A DNA stretch of 64,000 nt from Bradyrhizobium sp. OK095 (GTDB lineage: Bacteria; Pseudomonadota; Alphaproteobacteria; Rhizobiales; Xanthobacteraceae). Under the pieces are notes generated by a model. That model was not told the DNA's origin. It did no database searches and saw nothing but the letters and a program-made list of their open reading frames with translations. Location: contig NZ_FOBX01000021.1 in NCBI RefSeq assembly GCF_900109945.1, positions 25,376 to 89,375 on the forward strand, in the 5' to 3' direction. This document shows, one piece after another, positions 44,047 to 53,024 of the stretch. The position numbers and the translations under genes are program-made. Position 1 is the stretch's first letter; every line of letters starts with the position of its first letter.

Positions 44047-44195
44047 GGTCGCCTCCCAGGCAAAACTTTGTAATTCCTTGCGCTTTGGCGCTGCGGCAAG
44101 GCAGCCCTGCGGCGCCGAAAGCGGCTTCCCGGCCCGCAAAATGCCGTGTTAGAACCCCCGGCAATCGCATTTAGGCTAAGAACTGGCGGGAGCAA

Positions 44196-45728
44196 ATGAA
44201 GAATATTTTGGACGCCCTTGAAGATCGTCGTGCCGGCGCAAAGCTCGGCGGCGGGGAGAAGCGCATCGAGGCGCAGCACGCCCGCGGCAAGCTGACCGCG
44301 CGCGAGCGCATCGAGCTGCTGCTCGACAAGGGATCGTTCGAGGAATTCGACATGTTCGTCGAGCACCGCTCCACCGAGTTCGGCATGGAGAAGAACAAGG
44401 TGCCCGGCGACGGCGTCGTCACCGGCTGGGGCACCGTCAACGGCCGCAAGACCTTTGTGTTCGCCAAGGACTTCACGGTATTCGGCGGCTCGCTGTCCGA
44501 AACCCACGCGCTGAAGATCACCAAGTTGCAGGACATGGCGATGAAGGCGCGGGCGCCCATCATCGGCCTCTACGACGCGGGCGGCGCCCGCATCCAGGAG
44601 GGCGTCGCCGCGCTCGCCGGCTATTCCTACGTGTTCCGCCGCAACGTGCTCGCCTCGGGCGTGATCCCGCAGATCTCCGTCATCATGGGCCCCTGCGCCG
44701 GCGGCGACGTCTATTCGCCGGCGATGACCGACTTCATCTTCATGGTGAAGAACACCAGCTACATGTTCGTCACCGGCCCCGACGTGGTGAAGACCGTCAC
44801 CAACGAGGTCGTCACCGCCGAAGAGCTCGGCGGCGCCTCGGTGCACGCCACGCGCTCCTCGATCGCCGACGGCGCCTTCGAGAACGACGTCGAGACGCTG
44901 TTGCAGATGCGTCGCCTGATCGACTTCCTGCCGTCCAACAACACCGACGGCGTGCCGGAATGGCCGAGTTTTGACGACATCGGCCGGGTCGACATGTCCC
45001 TGGACACGCTGATCCCCGACAATCCGAACAAGCCCTACGACATGAAGGAATTGATCCTGAAGGTCGTGGACGAGGGCGACTTCTTCGAGATCGCGGATAG
45101 CTTTGCCAAGAACATCGTCACCGGTTTCGGCCGCATCGCCGGCCGCACCGTCGGCTTCGTCGCCAACCAGCCGATGGTGCTGGCCGGCGTGCTCGACAGC
45201 GATGCGTCACGGAAGGCCGCGCGCTTCGTTCGTTTTTGTGATGCCTTCAACATCCCGATCGTCACCTTTGTCGACGTGCCGGGCTTCCTGCCCGGCACCG
45301 CGCAGGAATATGGCGGCTTGATCAAGCACGGCGCAAAACTGCTGTTCGCCTATTCGCAGTGCACCGTGCCGCTCGTGACCATCATCACCCGCAAGGCCTA
45401 TGGCGGCGCCTTCGACGTCATGGCCTCCAAGGAGATCGGCGCCGACATGAACTACGCCTGGCCAACGGCCCAGATCGCGGTGATGGGCGCCAAGGGCGCG
45501 GTCGAGATCATCTTCCGCGCAGACATCGGCGACCCCGACAAGATCGCCGCGCGCACCAAGGAATACGAAGACCGTTTCCTGTCGCCGTTCATCGCCGCCG
45601 AGCGCGGCTACATCGACGACGTCATCATGCCGCACTCGACGCGGAAGCGGATCGCAAGAGCGCTATCGATGCTGAAGGACAAGAAGGTCGAGACGCCGGC
45701 GAAGAAGCACGACAATTTGCCGTTGTGA
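44196..45728 (+). CDS. pccB: Acyl-CoA (propionyl-CoA) carboxylase beta subunit
   Basis: This 510-residue carboxyltransferase matches propionyl-CoA carboxylase beta: LTARERIELLLDKGSFEEFD, the acyl-CoA oxyanion glycine motifs (DAGGARIQEGVAALAGYS; MGPCAGGDVYSPAMTDFIFM), VDVPGFLPGTAQEYGGLI and RKAYGGAFDVMASKEIGAD. It transfers carboxyl from biotin to propionyl-CoA to form methylmalonyl-CoA, and needs a biotin-carrying alpha subunit not present nearby. GGGAG precedes the ATG. A methylcrotonyl- or acetyl-CoA preference cannot be excluded. Confidence 0.93.
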   Translation: MKNILDALEDRRAGAKLGGGEKRIEAQHARGKLTARERIELLLDKGSFEEFDMFVEHRSTEFGMEKNKVPGDGVVTGWGTVNGRKTFVFAKDFTVFGGSLSETHALKITKLQDMAMKARAPIIGLYDAGGARIQEGVAALAGYSYVFRRNVLASGVIPQISVIMGPCAGGDVYSPAMTDFIFMVKNTSYMFVTGPDVVKTVTNEVVTAEELGGASVHATRSSIADGAFENDVETLLQMRRLIDFLPSNNTDGVPEWPSFDDIGRVDMSLDTLIPDNPNKPYDMKELILKVVDEGDFFEIADSFAKNIVTGFGRIAGRTVGFVANQPMVLAGVLDSDASRKAARFVRFCDAFNIPIVTFVDVPGFLPGTAQEYGGLIKHGAKLLFAYSQCTVPLVTIITRKAYGGAFDVMASKEIGADMNYAWPTAQIAVMGAKGAVEIIFRADIGDPDKIAARTKEYEDRFLSPFIAAERGYIDDVIMPHSTRKRIARALSMLKDKKVETPAKKHDNLPL

Positions 45729-45734
45729 GGTCTT

Positions 45735-45820
45735 GTAGCCCGGATGAGCGAAGCGACATCCGGGTCTTTGCCGGATTTTCTACCAAAGTGCCCGCATCTC
45801 GCTTCGCTCATGCGGGCTAC
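45735..45820. repeat. Palindromic intergenic repeat, family B, copy 1
   Basis: GTAGCCCGGATGAGCGAAGCG with ATCCGGG at the left and CCCGCAT..CGCTTCGCTCATGCGGGCTAC at the right form an imperfect hairpin-type element directly after pccB. A better-conserved copy is at 63130-63214. It may also serve as a transcript end. Confidence 0.8.
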
Positions 45821-45858
45821 TGGCTACGTTCCTGATTTGAAAACTCGATCAACATCCA

Positions 45859-46206
45859 ATGACCGAAGACGACGCGACCGACGAGATTTCAGAAATCGAG
45901 GCCCGGATCGCGGCTTTGGCCGAGATCGCCGAGCGCTGCCGCAAGTACATCCTGGCGTCCAAGATCGCCATCGGCGGCGGCGCTGCATTGCTGCTGGTCA
46001 CGATCCTCGGCGTGTTTGGCTTCGGTCAAACCGCTGCGCTCGGATCGATCGCTCTGGTGCTCGGCGGTATCGTTTCGCTCGGCTCGAACGTTAGTACGCT
46101 ACGGCAGACGGATGACGCCATCAACGTCGCGGAGGCGCGTCGCTCGGCGCTGATCGGAAGCATCGAACTTCGTGTTGTCGCCGATACGCCGATGAAGCTG
46201 GTGTGA
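45859..46206 (+). CDS. Small two-span membrane protein of unknown function
   Basis: This 115-residue protein has an acidic N-terminal helix (MTEDDATDEISEIEARIAAL) and two close hydrophobic segments (IAIGGGAALLLVTILGVFGF; TAALGSIALVLGGIVSLGSN), followed by a charged C-terminal helix. I do not recognise the family. The ribosome-binding site is weak. It lies between a family B repeat and a small convergent gene. Confidence 0.65.
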   Translation: MTEDDATDEISEIEARIAALAEIAERCRKYILASKIAIGGGAALLLVTILGVFGFGQTAALGSIALVLGGIVSLGSNVSTLRQTDDAINVAEARRSALIGSIELRVVADTPMKLV

Positions 46207-46230
46207 CGCGCCGTTCGGCGCCCGCAGGCT

Positions 46231-46383
46231 TCACGCGGCGGTCTTGAACGTCAGCACCGTCAATTCCCCGCGGCATTCGGCTGCGGAAGCCTGAAGCCAC
46301 TCCGCGGTTTGCCGATCGAGGAACGCCTTCGCCAGTCGCGCGGCGAGGGCAAGCTGCTCTCTGAGATATGCGATGCGGGCCAT
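46231..46383 (-). CDS. Small helical protein of 50 residues, unknown function
   Basis: ATG at 46383 opens a 50-residue frame: MARIAYLREQLALAARLAKA, then FLDRQTAEWLQASAAECRGE and LTVLTFKTAA, ending in TGA. GGAAGG stands 7 bases upstream, an excellent ribosome-binding site. It resembles the many small LREQxxRAERLA-type proteins that I recall from Bradyrhizobium genomes. It contains an amphipathic helix and one cysteine. It is convergent with the small membrane protein gene. Confidence 0.65.
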   Translation of the reverse strand: MARIAYLREQLALAARLAKAFLDRQTAEWLQASAAECRGELTVLTFKTAA

Positions 46384-46469
46384 GTGTCACCTTCCGCTGA
46401 AATCATTTGAAGGACACTGCTTCCGACTGTGACCCTATGACTATCACCGGGTGAGTTATGTGCGGTTCG

Positions 46470-47123
46470 TCACGCTCCGGCGCGTGTCGCATCCGCCGCA
46501 GCGAAATGCGCCATCTGGTCGGCGTGGGCTTTTGCGAACGCCGGGCGGCCCGTGGCGCGCGCGACGTAGGCGCGGCAAGCTGGACTGACCGCCAGCCCGT
46601 CGAAACAATCGACGACGCGCAGCACGTCCGACATGAGAATGTCGGCGACCGAGAAAGATCCCGCCAGCCATTCGCGCTTCGCCAACACCGGCTCGAGATG
46701 CTTGAGGCGAAGCTTGAGGAAATCGTCGACGAATTTCCACGCCGCCGTGTCGGTCGGATGGCCCATGAACTTCGACATTCCCCACGGCAGGCTCGCCATC
46801 TCGACGGAATTGAGTGCGGCGAACACCCACTCCGTCGCCTCGTTACGGCCGCGCGGATCTGATGGCATCAGCTTCGCGCTGAGCTCACCCAGATGCAGCA
46901 GGATTGCGCCGCTCTCGAAAATCGAGAGATCGCCATCGGTCAGCCACGGCACCTGGCCGAACGGCTGGTGCGCGAGATGCGCGGGGCCCTTGTCGCCGGA
47001 CACTCTCGCGACGCGATAGGGCAGGGCAGCTTCTTCCAGCGCCCAGCGCACGCGAAGGTCCCGCACGAAGCCGCGCGGGGGCGGGGGAACCCAGTCGAAG
47101 GTGGTCAGGGTGAGGTCGGGCAT
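46470..47123 (-). CDS. Glutathione S-transferase family protein
   Basis: This 217-residue protein has a thioredoxin-like N-terminal half (LRVRWALEEAALPYRVARVS; FGQVPWLTDGDLSIFESGAI) with the cis-proline and the ESGAI glutathione-binding turn. A helical C-terminal half includes KREWLAGSFSVADILMSDVL, the conserved N-capping box. It should conjugate or reduce substrates with glutathione; the class and substrate are unknown. GGAGA precedes the ATG. Confidence 0.93.
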   Translation of the reverse strand: MPDLTLTTFDWVPPPPRGFVRDLRVRWALEEAALPYRVARVSGDKGPAHLAHQPFGQVPWLTDGDLSIFESGAILLHLGELSAKLMPSDPRGRNEATEWVFAALNSVEMASLPWGMSKFMGHPTDTAAWKFVDDFLKLRLKHLEPVLAKREWLAGSFSVADILMSDVLRVVDCFDGLAVSPACRAYVARATGRPAFAKAHADQMAHFAAADATRAGA

Positions 47124-47250
47124 GCGGTGTCTCCGTGCTGTCTGGACATAGGACGGATGGAGGGCGCGCGTTCCGACAAAGGGACGGAATGTTTTGCAGA
47201 AATTGTTGGGTCGATCGGTAGATCAGCCAATCCGCCCAGCACCAAACTCA

Positions 47251-48072
47251 TCACCGCATCGACGACACCAGCAGCGCCGCGCCTGCAAGCGCAGATGCAA
47301 TGCCGGCAGCGCGCGCGATCCAACGTCCGACCGGCGTCAGCTTCTCCAACAGGACGAGCAGCGCCAAAAGCGCAATCCACAACACGTTCATCACGCCGCC
47401 TATGAACAAAAGCGTCATCAGGAGCCAGCAGCAGCCGACACAATAGCCTCCGTGCCGAAGCCCCAGCAGAAGGCAGCCACGCGGATGGTCGCGAAAGCCG
47501 CCATGGCGCATCAGGAACAGAAGCGGCGACTGGCATTGGACGAGACAGACGTCCTTGAGCGGCGTCCATTGATAGATGCCGGCCGCGATCAGCACGAATG
47601 CGCCGAGCAGGTTGCTGGCGAGCGTCATCCGGGAATCCAGCAGGGTTGCCCGCTCGACCAGCCATTGCAGAAAGGTCGCTGCCAGCGAAAAGCCGGTCCA
47701 GGCGAGGACGTAACCGGCCGCAAACCAGCCTGTCGCCGCGAATGGCCTGTCTTGCACCTTCGCCTGTCGAACCACGCGGGCGTACATGAGGATCATGGGC
47801 GCGGCCGACGGCGCCATCATCCCGACCATCATCACCGCCCACATCAGGAACACGTAGGCGAACTCGATCGCTCGCCACGGCTCGTCGGCCGGCAGCATGA
47901 TTCCGATCCCCGCCGGAATCATGCGGAATCCGGTCATGTCCATGCCGCCCATGTCCATGTCGTTGGCGAGCCAGAGCACATAGCCCCATGCCAGCGCGAC
48001 GATGATTCCGATCGCGCCGCCGACAATCCAGCGGTCGCGCCGCAGCACGGTTTCGAGGGCGCTGTCAGTCAT
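47251..48072 (-). CDS. DUF2182 multi-span membrane protein
   Basis: This 273-residue membrane protein of the DUF2182 family has about seven hydrophobic segments. Methionine-rich (NDMDMGGMDMTGFRMIPAG; MWAVMMVGMMAPSAAPMILM) and cysteine-rich (DVCLVQCQSP; GYCVGCCWLLM) stretches suggest metal binding. The next gene upstream on the same strand encodes a DUF1326 protein, and this pairing recurs in many genomes. ATG 48072 is preferred to a TTG at 48102. A copper-related role is a guess from composition. Confidence 0.87.
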   Translation of the reverse strand: MTDSALETVLRRDRWIVGGAIGIIVALAWGYVLWLANDMDMGGMDMTGFRMIPAGIGIMLPADEPWRAIEFAYVFLMWAVMMVGMMAPSAAPMILMYARVVRQAKVQDRPFAATGWFAAGYVLAWTGFSLAATFLQWLVERATLLDSRMTLASNLLGAFVLIAAGIYQWTPLKDVCLVQCQSPLLFLMRHGGFRDHPRGCLLLGLRHGGYCVGCCWLLMTLLFIGGVMNVLWIALLALLVLLEKLTPVGRWIARAAGIASALAGAALLVSSMR

Positions 48073-48123
48073 TTGCGAAGCGTGTTGCCGGCCTTCTCGC
48101 AAGCCGTCACGTCAGGCGCGGCT

Positions 48124-48756
48124 TCAAGCCTGGTTGGACCACTCGATCGGCGCATAGAGGCCGTTCTTGCCCGAATTGTCCCAGCGCATGCCATGATCGC
48201 TGAAAATATTGCCGGGGGCGCCGACCGCCATCACCATTCTGTCGGGGCTCACGGGATGGCCGATGTTCGCCCACATTTCCCCGCTCGGATGCATGGTCGG
48301 CAACGGATCGACGGACATGTGCAGAATGTCAGGGATTTCCGCGGATCGCGTCTTGCCGTCGATCCGGAATGTGATCGGGACCTTGCTCACCCCCAGGTTC
48401 TTGCTGATCAGCGGCGTGAACGCAGCCATGGGACCACCGGCCGTGCCGCCGAAGATCGCAGCCAGCGCCTCGGTCTGCGGATCGTCCGCGCGCTGATCGA
48501 CATAAGTGGCCTGCGACCAGTCTCCGTCGGCCATGACGCCCGGCGCGTGGAGAATGACCAGGACGTTCAGTCCATCAAGCGCTATGTCGCCGTAGCGGCC
48601 GCTCTCGACGTGGAAGATCAGCGGCACGTTGCAGAAGCCCTCGGTCGGTCGCGCCGTCAGCGGGGCAGCCGCCGACACGAGGCACGGACACACGATGCTG
48701 CAACTGCAATTTTCGAAATAGTCGCCGGAAAGGTGCCACGAAACCTGGTCCACCAT
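48124..48756 (-). CDS. DUF1326 cysteine-motif protein
   Basis: This 210-residue soluble protein of the DUF1326 family has an N-terminal motif CSCSIVCPC (Cys17, 19, 23, 25), a likely metal or redox site, and no signal peptide. The rest is a beta-rich fold (LNVLVILHAPGVMADGDWSQ; VPITFRIDGKTRSAEIPDIL). It lies 51 bases upstream of the DUF2182 gene on the same strand, so they form an operon. GGGAGAG precedes the ATG. The function is unknown. Confidence 0.88.
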   Translation of the reverse strand: MVDQVSWHLSGDYFENCSCSIVCPCLVSAAAPLTARPTEGFCNVPLIFHVESGRYGDIALDGLNVLVILHAPGVMADGDWSQATYVDQRADDPQTEALAAIFGGTAGGPMAAFTPLISKNLGVSKVPITFRIDGKTRSAEIPDILHMSVDPLPTMHPSGEMWANIGHPVSPDRMVMAVGAPGNIFSDHGMRWDNSGKNGLYAPIEWSNQA

Positions 48757-48898
48757 CGCTCTCTCCCGCTAGGCCGAACCCCACAGATCGCTTTCGAATG
48801 AGCTACCTATGGTAGAAGGCTACGCCGCGTGAGCGGGAACCGCAAGGCGATGCGCCGATCAAGCTGATGTGATACGCCGGCTGGCGCGCGCGGCACCA

Positions 48899-50857
48899 TC
48901 ACTGCCCAAGCTTCGCCAGCTTGCCTTGCTTCGCCGATTCCACCGCGCGCTCCGCATCGTCCGGCAGCAGCAATCGCTCCGCTACCTGCCGCGCCGCCTC
49001 GCGCTTCACCGCAGCCACATACGCCCCGTCATCCGCATATCGCTCCGCGTTCGACGGCCTGGGATCGTGCACTTCCTTGCGCGCGGCCTCCGTCGGCGCG
49101 AATGGTACCATTGCGCCTTGCAATGGATAGAGCGCCGTCGGGCCAAATCCCTGCGCGCGCGGATTCCATGCGGTGTAGGTTGCGCGCGGCACGGCGAGCG
49201 CGAGTTGGCGGATGCCCGCGATCGCCATGCCATCATCATCCGCCTTCGGCACGAACACGGGGTAGCGGCCGATTTCCTTCGGCGGCAGCACGCTCTGGTC
49301 GGAGAAGGCGGCGAGCGTATGGATGCCGGCATAGGGCAGGCCGGGGATATCCGTCGGCACCGCGCCTTGCGCCGGCACAAGCGTGCCGTGGGCGCGCATG
49401 GGGACGCGGCTTGCAGGCGGTTTTGTGCCGTCGCTGATCCAGGCGTTGAGGTCGGTGAGCAGCGCACGCATCGGCATGCCCGCATGAACAGGGTTTTGCG
49501 GCAGCGACATCGCGGGCACGCCCTTGCGCATGATGTCGGCGGCTTCGGCGAAATGCGGCGTGCCTGAGATCATGTAGGCGCGGACGTTGTCGGGGAGATC
49601 GAGATGGTTGCCCGAGAGATCAGTGACCAGCAGCGAGGCGTGCGAGGCCCACCATTCGTGCTCACTGTCGGTTTGCATCACTTTTGGACAGGTGACCGAG
49701 AGCGAACAGCGCCGCAGGATACCATCGGTCTTGCCGGAGTAGGGATCGCTGAGGCTCGCATAGGTGAAGGGGAAGAGGTCGGCCTGCCACGCCGGATCCT
49801 GCGGATGGCGCGGGTTGCGGCCGGGCTGGCCGAAGCGGACATTGGTCGCCATGCGCCGCGTGCCCGCGACATGCGGCATCAGGCCGTCGAACACCGAGCG
49901 TCCCTGGAGGTCCTCGTTGAAGCCGAGATAGAGAAAGTCGCGCAGGAAGCGGCCGGATTGCGAGACGCCGAAGCCGATGGCACGGCTGACGGACGGATGC
50001 AGGCCGTTGAGCAGCGGGTTCGCCTGCGTCTCGTCGTGGCGAAGGAAGCTGACGACATCGCGCACGGCGGCATAGCCCATGCCGAGCGGCACAGGATCGC
50101 GCGCGGTGTAGGTGATCTCGTAGAGCGCGCCGGCGTCAAAGTTTTCGGGGCGGGTGATCTCCGCCGTGGTGGGATCGACGAGCTTTGCGGAGAGGCCTGA
50201 CGGCGCTTGTCGCGCGTCGGCCCAGGCGGCGCGCACGGTGACATTGAGATTGGCGGCCTCGGCCGCCGGCCAGGTCAGCGTTGCGCGCGCGGGATTGGTC
50301 GTGTTGTCGAATACGAATTCTTCGCGCGCTGGCCCAGCGATGTTCTTGATCACCGGCGCCGTTAGCGCGAGTTGTCCCGGCTTGGAGGGGATGTCGCCCT
50401 GCCAGCCGACCCAGACCATCGTAAAGCCCTGGCGGTGCAGGAAGCCGATGCCGGCATCTTCCGCCTTGTCGGCATTGTTGGCGCCGGGCTGGGCTGAATC
50501 GTCGAACAATTGCGGCGCGAGTTTTCTGCCGCGATTGGGCACCTCCAGCAGCAGCGTGCCGTTGCCGTGCGTGGGATCGCTGGGCCTGAGGATCACGACG
50601 TCGGCGGTGGCCTCCACCTTGCCATTGGCATTGCGTGGCGCGACCGCGAGATCGGTAATCACGGCATTGCGGTCGTCGGCCGGGTTCAGCGCAAACGTCG
50701 CGCGGGCGGTGATGCGCTCATAGGTGCCGACATTGCCGAAGCTGCGCCCGGCGAAGGCGGGCACGCGCTCCAGAATGTCGAAGCGGATGATTTCGGCCGG
50801 CGAGGCGGCCGGCCACAGGCAGGCAATCGCAATGAGGCCGGTGATGATCCTGCGCAT
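48899..50857 (-). CDS. Secreted alpha/beta-hydrolase domain protein (Abhydrolase_10 type)
   Basis: This 652-residue precursor has a signal peptide (MRRIITGLIAIACLWPAASP with AE). It resembles the large alpha/beta-hydrolase family PF20091: an N-terminal beta-rich part (DILERVPAFAGRSFGNVGTY), the nucleophile elbow GFGVSQSGRFLRDFLYLGF, DGLMPHVAGTRR and a C-terminal helical end (AERLLLPDDAERAVESAKQG). The substrate is unknown. ATG 50857 is chosen because it opens the signal peptide; GAGGG lies 11 bases upstream and the frame runs on to 50926. It is divergent from a gene remnant. Confidence 0.85.
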   Translation of the reverse strand: MRRIITGLIAIACLWPAASPAEIIRFDILERVPAFAGRSFGNVGTYERITARATFALNPADDRNAVITDLAVAPRNANGKVEATADVVILRPSDPTHGNGTLLLEVPNRGRKLAPQLFDDSAQPGANNADKAEDAGIGFLHRQGFTMVWVGWQGDIPSKPGQLALTAPVIKNIAGPAREEFVFDNTTNPARATLTWPAAEAANLNVTVRAAWADARQAPSGLSAKLVDPTTAEITRPENFDAGALYEITYTARDPVPLGMGYAAVRDVVSFLRHDETQANPLLNGLHPSVSRAIGFGVSQSGRFLRDFLYLGFNEDLQGRSVFDGLMPHVAGTRRMATNVRFGQPGRNPRHPQDPAWQADLFPFTYASLSDPYSGKTDGILRRCSLSVTCPKVMQTDSEHEWWASHASLLVTDLSGNHLDLPDNVRAYMISGTPHFAEAADIMRKGVPAMSLPQNPVHAGMPMRALLTDLNAWISDGTKPPASRVPMRAHGTLVPAQGAVPTDIPGLPYAGIHTLAAFSDQSVLPPKEIGRYPVFVPKADDDGMAIAGIRQLALAVPRATYTAWNPRAQGFGPTALYPLQGAMVPFAPTEAARKEVHDPRPSNAERYADDGAYVAAVKREAARQVAERLLLPDDAERAVESAKQGKLAKLGQ

Positions 50858-50964
50858 GGCGCCATTCCCTCTCTTATCGGCGCGAGGGCATTGTCCATCG
50901 CGCCGGCTTTTTGTTGCCGCCATCATAACCGTCTATGCTGCGGCCAAACAACAGGAGCAAACAC

Positions 50965-51048
50965 ATGCCCGCTGCCTACTTCGTCGTCCGCGCCACCGTG
51001 ACCGAGGCGTTTGGGACGCAGGGACGCATCCTGTCATCTTTGCAATGA
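50965..51048 (+). pseudogene. Remnant of a DUF1330-type gene
   Basis: CAGGAG stands 7 bases before ATG 50965, which opens a 27-residue frame, MPAAYFVVRATVTEAFGTQG and RILSSLQ. The first 13 residues match the start of DUF1330-type proteins as I remember them; after that the similarity ends abruptly and a stop follows. It looks like a gene that lost its body by deletion but kept its start and ribosome-binding site. A real micropeptide cannot be excluded. Confidence 0.45.
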
Positions 51049-51135
51049 ATCTGAACGCGCGATTCAGCCGCAGTTCATGTCGCGCGCCCGACACTTGTTC
51101 CGCATCATGCAACGCTCGCCTGAGAGGAAGATGTC

Positions 51136-51411
51136 ATGGAACGCCGCAATTTTCTGAAGCTCGCATTCGGGGCCGCCGCGGGAGCCGCCGCGTTCACCGC
51201 CGCCGCGCAGGCCGCGCCGCTGGCGCCGCAGCCGGTCGGCGGTCCCGCCCGCATGCCGGAAGGCAATCCGGACGCTCATCCTGCGGTCACCACCAGTGAG
51301 GAAGCGGCGCAGTTGAAGCCCGAGCAGGTGCACTGGCACCACGGCGGCGGCCACTGGCATCGCCGCCATTGGGGTTGGCGCCGCCGGCGCTGGCATCGCC
51401 GCCACTGGTAA
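51136..51411 (+). CDS. Small Tat-exported His/Trp/Arg-rich protein
   Basis: This 91-residue protein has a clear twin-arginine signal (MERRNFLKLAFGAAAGAAAF; TAAAQA) and an exported part of about 60 residues. Its C-terminal 27 residues are almost only His, Trp, Arg and Gly (HWHHGGGHWHRRHWGWRRRR), which suggests metal or anion binding. GAGAGGAAG precedes the ATG. I know similar short proteins from Bradyrhizobium, but no function. Confidence 0.8.
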   Translation: MERRNFLKLAFGAAAGAAAFTAAAQAAPLAPQPVGGPARMPEGNPDAHPAVTTSEEAAQLKPEQVHWHHGGGHWHRRHWGWRRRRWHRRHW

Positions 51412-51550
51412 GCTCCACGCAAGCCAGGTTTTGAACGGGGATCGCAATTGCGGTCCCCGTTTTGATTCTCCGCCGAGACCTCAGGGGCCAAAAAGAAAAT
51501 GGCCGCGCAGCTTTCGCTACGCGGCCACTTCGCAATGCAAACAGACGAGA

Positions 51551-51784
51551 TCAGAACGGGCGGCAGCGGCCGGCGTACCAGCGGAAGCCATAGGGGCACC
51601 CGCGGGGGCGCACGACCACGACCGGTGCCGGTTCGACCACGACAACCGGACCACGGGCCATCGGACGGCAGCCACCATAGGGGCCGCGGGCCCAGCCGGG
51701 GCCGCAACCCTGCATGGCGCTGGCGGACTCGCTGAAACCGACGGCCGCGCTGGCGAGCATGACGGCGGCGAACAGATATTTCAT
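51551..51784 (-). CDS. Small secreted GCG_CRPN-type protein
   Basis: This 77-residue protein has a signal peptide (MKYLFAAVMLASAAVGFSES; ASA). The mature part has CGPGWARGPYGGCRP, a Val/Pro stretch and CPYGFRWYAGRCRP, i.e. four cysteines in two Gly/Arg-rich hairpins. This matches the GCG_CRPN prefix family of Bradyrhizobium. ATG 51784 is chosen for its signal peptide and the AAGGAAG upstream; the frame is open to 51934. The function is unknown; two disulfides are likely. Confidence 0.82.
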   Translation of the reverse strand: MKYLFAAVMLASAAVGFSESASAMQGCGPGWARGPYGGCRPMARGPVVVVEPAPVVVVRPRGCPYGFRWYAGRCRPF

Positions 51785-51990
51785 TAGATCTTCCTTCTCG
51801 TCCTTAGGGGCAAGTTCTTGGGGCAAGTTCTTGAGGAGCAGGGCGCTTGCGGCGCACAATGAATCAAAAGACACGATTCGACATGTTAAATTTTGCACCA
51901 TATCGACACGTCGCGATCCAAATCTGCCAATCATGACCTGAATGCGGCATGAACATTATCCGCATGCGGCTTCGCGCGACAGCAATGGCG

Positions 51991-53001
51991 CTAGCGGCCG
52001 AGGAAGCCCAGCAAGAGCTCCTTGTACTTCTCCGGCGCTTCCAGGAAGACGAGATGGCCGGTGTTCGGGATCACTTCGGCCCGCGCATTCGGCATCTTCG
52101 CGGCAAGCGCTTTTGCCAGCTCGGCGTTCTGCCCCATTTTCGCGCGCAGCGCTTCCGGCGCAAGCGGCCGGCCCGGCGCGTTGTGGTCGTCGGCGCCCAT
52201 GATGAACAGCGTCGGCTCGGTGATCAGCGCGACCTCGTGCGCCACCGGCTCGCGATAGATCATCTGGCCCGAGCTGACGTAAGCGCGTAGCCAACGTGGA
52301 TAATCCGGGCTGTTCTTGATGTTGAAGCGGGTGTCGACATACGGCGTGATCTGGTCCTGCGGCAGCTTGATCGCGTAATTGGTCTGGAGTTGCTTGCGAT
52401 AGCCTTCGGCCGTGAGCTTGTCCTCGCTCGAGATGATTGTCTCGGTCGGCGTCGGCGGTACGTAGAGGCGGTAGTCTTCGAGCCCGATTGGGGCCGTCAG
52501 AACAAGGTGCGCGACGCGATCCGGATAGGCACGGGCGATGCGCACGCCCAGCATGCCGCCGAGCGAATGGGCGACAATTTCGGCCTTGTCGATCTTGAGG
52601 TGGTCGAGCAGCGCGATGGTGTTGCGCGCCAGATTGTCGAAATGCAATTCGCCATTCGGTTTGGAGGATTTGCCGAAGCCGATCTGGTCCGGCACCACGA
52701 CGCGGTAACCCGCCTCGCTCAGCATCTTGATCACGGGCGCCCAATAGCTCGACGGGAAATTACGCCCGTGCAGCAGCACCACGGTGCGGCCGTTCGGCTG
52801 CGCGGGCGCGACGTCCATATAGGCCATGCTGAGCTGCTCGCCGTCATTGACGACGGGCAGGAGGTGCACGGGGTAGGGATAGGCAAAGCCTTCGAGCGCG
52901 ATGCCATACGGCTCGCGCGGGGTGGTGTCGGCGGCGCGGGCAGAGGTGAGCGGGGAAGCGAGCAGGGCGACGGCGAGGGCAGCCGGGAAGATGCGGTTCA
53001 T
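51991..53001 (-). CDS. Secreted alpha/beta hydrolase
   Basis: This 336-residue precursor has a signal peptide (MNRIFPAALAVALLASPLTS; ARA). The hydrolase core includes TVVLLHGRNFPSSYWAPVIK, the nucleophile elbow IVAHSLGGMLG, the acid in FIMGADDHNAPG and the His in IPNTGHLVFLE. It belongs to the general epoxide-hydrolase/esterase superfamily; the substrate is unknown. There is no strong ribosome-binding site. Repeats lie upstream. Confidence 0.9.
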   Translation of the reverse strand: MNRIFPAALAVALLASPLTSARAADTTPREPYGIALEGFAYPYPVHLLPVVNDGEQLSMAYMDVAPAQPNGRTVVLLHGRNFPSSYWAPVIKMLSEAGYRVVVPDQIGFGKSSKPNGELHFDNLARNTIALLDHLKIDKAEIVAHSLGGMLGVRIARAYPDRVAHLVLTAPIGLEDYRLYVPPTPTETIISSEDKLTAEGYRKQLQTNYAIKLPQDQITPYVDTRFNIKNSPDYPRWLRAYVSSGQMIYREPVAHEVALITEPTLFIMGADDHNAPGRPLAPEALRAKMGQNAELAKALAAKMPNARAEVIPNTGHLVFLEAPEKYKELLLGFLGR

Positions 53002-53024
53002 AGAGGGCTCTAATCTGTTGCACT

